From contig NZ_BAYB01000022.1 of the NCBI RefSeq assembly GCF_000685035.1, positions 62,001 through 126,000 of the forward strand: a stretch of DNA of 64,000 nt, read 5' to 3'. Position numbers and translations under genes: made by a program. The notes under the pieces are model-generated. The model did not search any database. It had not been told where the DNA came from and saw nothing but the letters and a program-made list of their open reading frames with translations. This document shows, piece by piece, positions 59,470 to 64,000 of this stretch (positions are counted from its first letter, which is position 1; each line of letters opens with the position of its first letter). This DNA comes from Paraburkholderia ferrariae NBRC 106233 (GTDB taxonomy: Bacteria; Pseudomonadota; Gammaproteobacteria; Burkholderiales; Burkholderiaceae).

Positions 59470-60399
59470 ATGAACCCTTCCTGGAAGCTGGCTATTGCCG
59501 GCGTCGGCAAGATTGCGCGCGACCAGCATCTGCCCGCCATTGCCGCGAACCCCGGTTTTACGCTCGTAGCCTGCTCGAGCCGCAACGCAAAGGTCGATGG
59601 CGTGCGCAACTACACCGGTCTTGATGCACTGCTCGCCGCCGAACCCGGTCTCGACGCGGTATCGCTCTGCGCCCCGCCGCAGGTGCGCTATGCGCAGGCG
59701 CGCGCGGCGCTGCTGGCGGGGCGGCACGTCATGCTGGAAAAACCGCCGGGCGCGAGCGTGAGCGAGGTGGAGGCGCTGCGCGTCCTCGCGCGTGCGCAGG
59801 GGCGCACGCTCTTCGCGACCTGGCATTCGCGCTGCGCGAGCGCAGTCGAACCCGCGCGCGCGTGGCTCGCGAACCGCGCGATCCGCTCGGTCCACGTGCG
59901 CTGGAAAGAAGATGTGCGCCGCTGGCACCCGGGCCAGCAATGGATCTGGGAGCCGGGCGGGCTGGGCGTATTCGATCCGGGCATCAACGCGCTTTCCATC
60001 GTCACGCGCATGCTGCCGCGCGAAGTGCTGCTGCGCGCGGCCACGCTGCACATTCCCGCCGATTGCGCGACGCCCATCGCCGCCGAGCTCGACTGCCTCG
60101 ATACGGACGGCGTACCCGTGCGCGCCGAGTTCGACTGGCGCCACGGCCCCGTGGAGCAGTGGGAAATCGATGTGGAGACCGCGGACGGCCTGCTCGCGAT
60201 CAGCGAAGGCGGCAAGCGTATGACGATAGCGGGCGAGCCCGTCGCGCTCGAACCGCAACGCGAATATCCGGCGCTTTACGAGCGCTTCCACTGGCTGATC
60301 GAACACGGTGCCGAAGACGTGGACGTGCGCCCGCTGCAGCTCGTGGCCGATGCGTTTCTGCTGGGCCGTTACGTCGAAGTGGAGCCGTTCGGACACTAA
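59470..60399 (+). CDS. Gfo/Idh/MocA oxidoreductase, D-galactose/L-arabinose 1-dehydrogenase-like
   Basis: 309 aa. NAD(P)-binding motif LAIAGVGKIARDQHLPAIAA, the family EKP motif in VMLEKPPGASVSEVE, and the substrate domain with WEPGGLGVFDPGINALSIV and D-x-x-H-like residues. The N-terminus and EKPP stretch match the galactose/arabinose 1-dehydrogenases of oxidative sugar pathways in pseudomonads and Azospirillum. It faces a GntR regulator and sugar ABC genes, which supports a role in sugar oxidation. ATG 59470 has GGAACCC upstream, a weak ribosome site. Confidence 0.87.
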   Translation: MNPSWKLAIAGVGKIARDQHLPAIAANPGFTLVACSSRNAKVDGVRNYTGLDALLAAEPGLDAVSLCAPPQVRYAQARAALLAGRHVMLEKPPGASVSEVEALRVLARAQGRTLFATWHSRCASAVEPARAWLANRAIRSVHVRWKEDVRRWHPGQQWIWEPGGLGVFDPGINALSIVTRMLPREVLLRAATLHIPADCATPIAAELDCLDTDGVPVRAEFDWRHGPVEQWEIDVETADGLLAISEGGKRMTIAGEPVALEPQREYPALYERFHWLIEHGAEDVDVRPLQLVADAFLLGRYVEVEPFGH

Positions 60400-60401
60400 C
60401 C

Positions 60402-60427
60402 GGCGCCGCCGCCGCACAGGCGGCGCC
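60402..60427. terminator. Stem-loop between convergent genes
   Basis: GGCGCCGCC (60402-60410) and GGCGGCGCC (60419-60427) form a perfect 9-bp stem with an 8-nt loop, between the dehydrogenase and GntR stops. No T-run is present. Confidence 0.6.
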
Positions 60428-60438
60428 AAACCGCGAGG

Positions 60439-61182
60439 CTAGTCGCGCCTGGGCGCCTGAGGTTCGAGCGCCGCGCCGCCAAGGATCGAGTTGGCGTCGG
60501 CGCGTGCATTGTCGAGTTGCAGGACGCTGGCCTGGCGAGCGGCCAGTGCGTCGCGATTTTCGATCGCCGTATAGATCGCCTTGTGCCGCGGCAGCGAGAG
60601 CGCGTGCGTATTCGGGTGGCGGCTCGTGAGCTTGATCGATTCCGTGAGCGCGAGCGTGAGCATGTTGCCGATATAGGCGAGCATGTCGTTGTGCGTGGCC
60701 GCCATGATGGCGCGGTGAAACTCCAGGTCGGGCTCGAGCAGTTCGGCAGCCGTCCGTGCGGCTTCCATGCGCGCGTAGGCCGCGCCGATGCGCGCGACGT
60801 CCGTGTCGCTCGCTGAGATGGCGGCGAGCGCGGCGGCCGCGGGCTCGATGACCTGGCGCACGGTCATGAGCGACTGGAAGAATTCGCCTTCGGGAATGCT
60901 GTTGACGGTCCAGTAGAGCACGTCGGGGTCGAGCATGTGCCAGTCTTCGCGCGCGCGCACCACGCTGCCCACGCGCGGCTTCGAGACCACGAGCCCCTTC
61001 GCCACCAGCACGCGCGTGGCTTCGCGCAGCACCGGGCGGCTCACGCCATAGGCCTCGCACAGCGTGGGTTCGGGCGGCAGGCGCTGGCCGGGCTGAAACC
61101 GCCCGCCGACGATTTGCATGCCCAGTTCCTGCACGATGCGCCCGTGCATGCTTTTGCGATTCTGCAGGTTGCGGTAATCCAT
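60439..61182 (-). CDS. GntR-family (FadR subfamily) transcriptional regulator
   Basis: 247 aa. Winged helix (about 10-80; LPPEPTLCEAYGVSRPVLRE) and an all-helical FCD domain (about 95-235) with the metal-binding Asp and His in EPDLEFHRAIMAATHN and RHKAIYTAIENRD. FCD proteins respond to sugar acids or organic acids. Reads in line with the ABC genes upstream, 46 nt from the ATPase stop, so it may be part of that operon and regulate it. Confidence 0.92.
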   Translation of the reverse strand: MDYRNLQNRKSMHGRIVQELGMQIVGGRFQPGQRLPPEPTLCEAYGVSRPVLREATRVLVAKGLVVSKPRVGSVVRAREDWHMLDPDVLYWTVNSIPEGEFFQSLMTVRQVIEPAAAALAAISASDTDVARIGAAYARMEAARTAAELLEPDLEFHRAIMAATHNDMLAYIGNMLTLALTESIKLTSRHPNTHALSLPRHKAIYTAIENRDALAARQASVLQLDNARADANSILGGAALEPQAPRRD

Positions 61183-61228
61183 GGTTCCCCGGCGGGAGCG
61201 CCCCGGCAGGCGCGTCCCTCTCTTCTCG

Positions 61229-62107
61229 TCAATGCGCGTTCGTGGAGCGCATCGCGCGGTATTCCCGCCGCACGATATCCATCAGCTCCGGCACCGAAGT
61301 CTGCGCGCTGCGCTGCTCGAAGGTCACACGGCCGCGCTGCATGAGCATGATACGGTCGGCAATGTCGAGCGTCTGCGCGTAGTTGTGCATGATCATGATA
61401 ATGGATAGACCGCCTTTCTCCTTCAAACGCAGAACGAGGTCGATGATCAGTCCGGCTTCGCGCGCGCCCATGGCCGCGAGCGGTTCGTCCAGCAGCAGGA
61501 TTTTCGCATTCGAATGCACCGCGCGCGCCACGGCGATAGCCTGGCGCTGGCCGCCCGAAAGCCGCTCCACGGGCAGATCGACCGAAGGCACATGCACGCC
61601 GATATCGTCGAGACACTGCGCCGCGCGCTCGCGCATCTGCCGGTGATCGAGCAGACGGAACGGGCCGCGCCGCACGATCTCGCGGTTCAGGAACATGTTG
61701 TGATAGATGCTGAGCGAGTTCGCGAGCGCAAGATCCTGATAAACGCATTCGATACCGAGGGCACGCGCGTGATCGACGGATCGTAACAGCGTTTCCTGGC
61801 CGTCCACGTAGAGGGTGCCTTCGGTTTGCTGGTGGAACCCGGTGAGGATCTTGACGAGCGTGGACTTGCCCGCGCCGTTGTCGCCGAGGATGCCGAGAAT
61901 CTCGCCCTGGCCGAGCGTGAACGAGACGCCGTCGAGCGCCGTCACCGCGCCGAAGCGCTTGACGAGCTTGTCGCCGCGCAGGGCGAGCGGCGCATCGGCG
62001 GCAGGCGCGGCATGGGCAGCGCCCGCCGCCGGGGACGAGGGGGACGAGGAGGACGAGGGGGGCGAAGAAGCGGTCCCGGCGTCCGCGTGCGGTTGCGGCT
62101 CGTTCAT
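61229..62107 (-). CDS. Sugar ABC transporter ATP-binding protein, single-domain
   Basis: 292 aa. Walker A GDNGAGKST, signature LSGGQRQAIAVARA, Walker B ILLLDEPLAAMG and His-loop MIMHNYAQT are intact. Unlike RbsA, XylG or AraG, which are two fused ATPase domains of about 500 aa, this has one. The first 40 residues are a Ser/Pro/Ala-rich tail. Start ATG 62107 overlaps the permease stop (ATGA). Powers the importer encoded by the next two genes. Confidence 0.92.
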   Translation of the reverse strand: MNEPQPHADAGTASSPPSSSSSPSSPAAGAAHAAPAADAPLALRGDKLVKRFGAVTALDGVSFTLGQGEILGILGDNGAGKSTLVKILTGFHQQTEGTLYVDGQETLLRSVDHARALGIECVYQDLALANSLSIYHNMFLNREIVRRGPFRLLDHRQMRERAAQCLDDIGVHVPSVDLPVERLSGGQRQAIAVARAVHSNAKILLLDEPLAAMGAREAGLIIDLVLRLKEKGGLSIIMIMHNYAQTLDIADRIMLMQRGRVTFEQRSAQTSVPELMDIVRREYRAMRSTNAH

Positions 62108-63126
62108 CGCCGTCCTCCTTTGCGCCGTATGCGGCCGACGTGGATATTGAAGATCATCGCGGCCAGAATCGCGGCGCCGAGGATGATGTTGAACGTGAAC
62201 GCGTTGATACCGATGAGCGTGAAGCCGTCGTTGAGAATGCCGAGCACGGCCGCGCCGATCAGGCCGCCCACGATCGTGCCCGAGCCGCCCGTGAGCGGCG
62301 TGCCGCCGATCACGGCGGCGGCGACGGCGAGGAACATGATCTGGTTGCCGCCCGCCTGCGGGTCGATCGAGGTAATGCGAAAGCCTTCGAGGATGCCCGT
62401 GAGGCCCGCGAGCACGGCGGCGAGAACGAAGTTGCCGAGCCGCAGCCGGTTCACCTGGATGCCCGCTTCGCTCGCGCCCAGCGGATTCGCGCCTGCCGCC
62501 TGGGTGTGCAGCCCCCAGCGCGTATGGCGCAACAGCACGTGCATGACGAACGCGAGCCCCGCGGTCCAGAGAATCTCGCTATAGCCCCACGCGCCCATGA
62601 CGTTCGCGAACGCGGGCGAGCCCGGCGTTTCGACCGGCGTGCCGCGCGAGACCGTGAGTGTAATGCCGTTGATGAGGAAGAGCGTGCCGAGCGTGGTCAC
62701 GAACGAAGGCAGCCGCAGCCACACCGTGACCGCGCCGTTCACGAAGCCGATCAACGCCGCCGCCACGAGCCCGGCGACCACGGCGAGCCACATGGGCGCC
62801 CCGGCGTCGTTGGCGAACACCATCATGAACGGCGCGAAGGCGAACACCATGCCGGCCGAGAGATCGATGTCGCCGCCGATCATCAGCATGATTTCGCCGA
62901 ACGCGATGATGGCGACCGGCGCGACGAATTGCGAGAGATTGACGAGACTGGCGTTCGTCAGCAGAAAGTCGTGGTTGGCGAACTCGAAGTAGGCGGCCAG
63001 CAGTACCGCCACGAGGAGGATGCGCAGCTCCGCGGACCACGCGGCAAGGAGTGTCCCGCGCGCCCGGGGGGGGCGCGCGGGACCGTCGTTTCTCGCCGCG
63101 TTGCGGGATTCGTTCACCGTACCCAT
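62104..63126 (-). CDS. Sugar ABC transporter permease, RbsC/XylH family
   Basis: 340 aa with eight to ten membrane helices. Seen: ASLVNLSQFVAPVAIIAFGE, MIGGDIDLSAGMVFAFAPFM, GFVNGAVTVWLRLPSFVTTL and the family signature GGTPLTGGSGTIVGGLIGAA. ATG 63126 overlaps the stop of the binding-protein gene by one base (TGATG). Forms the membrane channel for a ribose-type sugar importer. Confidence 0.92.
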   Translation of the reverse strand: MGTVNESRNAARNDGPARPPRARGTLLAAWSAELRILLVAVLLAAYFEFANHDFLLTNASLVNLSQFVAPVAIIAFGEIMLMIGGDIDLSAGMVFAFAPFMMVFANDAGAPMWLAVVAGLVAAALIGFVNGAVTVWLRLPSFVTTLGTLFLINGITLTVSRGTPVETPGSPAFANVMGAWGYSEILWTAGLAFVMHVLLRHTRWGLHTQAAGANPLGASEAGIQVNRLRLGNFVLAAVLAGLTGILEGFRITSIDPQAGGNQIMFLAVAAAVIGGTPLTGGSGTIVGGLIGAAVLGILNDGFTLIGINAFTFNIILGAAILAAMIFNIHVGRIRRKGGRR

Positions 63127-64000
63127 CACGACTTGATCGCGCCGCTCATCGGGACGATTTGCGGCTTGCTGCTCTTGCCTTCATAGCGCGTCGAGGTGTT
63201 CAGGTACGGATCGACCGTGCCCTTCGTGACGAACTTGAGGCCGGAGTTGATGTCCGCGGGTCCGGCAAGGCCGCCGGAAGCAAGGAACACGAACGCCTCC
63301 ATCACAGTATAGAAGCCCTGTACGTAAGGCTGCTGGTCGATCGTGAAGTCGAGGAAGCCTTCGTGGATGAGCTGCACCGTGGTGGGCAACAGGTCGAAGC
63401 CGCCGCCGTGCACGCCCTTCGAAGGCAGGTTCGACTCCTTCATGACCTGCGCGACGCCCTGCGTACTGCCCGCATCGACCGCGAACATGCCTTTGAGGTC
63501 CTGGTGTCCCAGATAGAAGGATTTGATCTTCGAAAGCTCCTCGTTGACCGTGGCGCCCGTGGCGACGCTCTGGACCTCGATGTTCTTGCCCGACTTCTTG
63601 ATCGCGTCGCTCGCGCCGTCGAGCCGCGGCTGGATGTTGAGCTGCCCCGGCGTCGCGATGAAGAGCGCCACGAGCCCGCTGTCGATCAGCGAGGCAATGC
63701 GCTCGCCCATCTGGTAGCCCGAGAGATAGAGGTCCTGACCGATGTACGCAAGGCGCGGATTCGGCTTGCCGCGCGGCGCATCGGCGTTGTACGCGAACAC
63801 GGGGATGCCTGCGTCGAGCGCCGCCTGGATCGGCTTGTCGAAGGCCGTGGGATCGACGATCGGCACGGCGATTGCGTCGGCCTTTGCGGCAATGGCGGCG
63901 TTCACGGCGCGTACCATTTCGCCCGCGTCCGAGTTGGCCGACCCCGTCCACTGATAGTCCATGCCGAACATCGAGCATGCGTCCTGAATGCCGTATTGCG
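63126..64000 (-). CDS. Sugar ABC transporter substrate-binding protein (cut by window end)
   Basis: About 291 residues are visible; the N-terminus with its signal peptide lies beyond 64000. The open frame runs to the last base (QYGIQDACSMFGMDYQW). It is a type I periplasmic-binding protein of the ribose/xylose class: AAIAAKADAIAVPIVDPTAF, VFAYNADAPRG, IGQDLYLSGYQMGERIA, GMFAVDAGSTQG and DFTIDQQPYVQGFY are typical ligand-lining segments. First gene of the importer operon in this window. Confidence 0.92.
   Translation of the reverse strand, partial: QYGIQDACSMFGMDYQWTGSANSDAGEMVRAVNAAIAAKADAIAVPIVDPTAFDKPIQAALDAGIPVFAYNADAPRGKPNPRLAYIGQDLYLSGYQMGERIASLIDSGLVALFIATPGQLNIQPRLDGASDAIKKSGKNIEVQSVATGATVNEELSKIKSFYLGHQDLKGMFAVDAGSTQGVAQVMKESNLPSKGVHGGGFDLLPTTVQLIHEGFLDFTIDQQPYVQGFYTVMEAFVFLASGGLAGPADINSGLKFVTKGTVDPYLNTSTRYEGKSSKPQIVPMSGAIKS

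Noticed and set aside
1..64000. CRISPR arrays, tRNA or rRNA genes, insertion sequences
   Set aside because: No regularly spaced repeats, cloverleaf-like sequences, rRNA-like stretches or transposase genes were found on reading; covariance-model searches (tRNAscan, Infernal) would be decisive.

Overview
The window is high-GC DNA with the gene content and codon use of a betaproteobacterium of the Burkholderiaceae, most like Paraburkholderia/Burkholderia/Caballeronia. That placement is an inference from a PhaB very close to the Cupriavidus/Burkholderia type, MdtABC-OprM efflux, DUF3667, DUF4142 and AHSA1/ArsR gene sets. I see no rRNA, tRNA, CRISPR array or intact insertion sequence. Coding is dense, with about 53 genes, two of them cut by the window edges.

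Region by region. 1-4.3 kb: the end of a LysR regulator, then a four-gene operon (histidine-phosphatase-fold protein, ACAD10/11-type kinase, SDR, ACAD10/11-type acyl-CoA dehydrogenase). This looks like a compact 4-hydroxyacyl-CoA catabolic module related to lva operons. 4.5-8.1 kb: a CBS-domain ClC protein, a MarR regulator and an HPP-CBS membrane protein; two matching palindromes suggest one MarR regulon. 8.3-18.8 kb: a GAF-PAS-GGDEF-EAL protein, GNAT, a membrane protein, a PAS-LuxR regulator, VOC and O-methyltransferase genes, an MlaC-like protein coupled to an AI-2E family permease, a small winged-helix protein and a Crp/Fnr regulator. 18.9-31.1 kb: an MdtABC-OprM-type efflux operon diverging from a histidine kinase/NtrC-type regulator pair. 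The shared intergenic region carries two face-to-face sigma-54 promoter candidates around a tandem binding-site candidate.

31.1-41.4 kb: a small hypothetical gene, FAD monooxygenase/AraC pair, secreted hydrolase, LpxO-like hydroxylase, OmpA-like protein, ArsR-AHSA1-DUF1801 operon, DUF4142 protein, class II aldolase and ketopantoate-reductase-like protein. 41.8-48.8 kb: a three-gene peptide-bond system made of transglutaminase-DUF2126 amidoligase, circularly permuted ATP-grasp with alpha-E domain, and a second transglutaminase. 49-57 kb: an orphan phaB, a DUF3667 protein, a divergent HNH-nuclease-like gene and membrane-anchored alpha/beta hydrolase, a truncated SDR relic, a methyltransferase-tyrosine recombinase pair and an XRE regulator. 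The span from 50.8 to 55.9 kb has accessory character. 57-64 kb: an NAD-binding oxidoreductase, an ionotropic-glutamate-receptor-like channel, and a sugar locus (galactose/arabinose-type dehydrogenase, GntR regulator, ribose-type ABC importer) that runs off the end.

Most notable are the sigma-54 efflux switch, the amidoligase/ATP-grasp/transglutaminase cluster, the iGluR-like channel with a eukaryote-like gate motif, and the lva-like operon.
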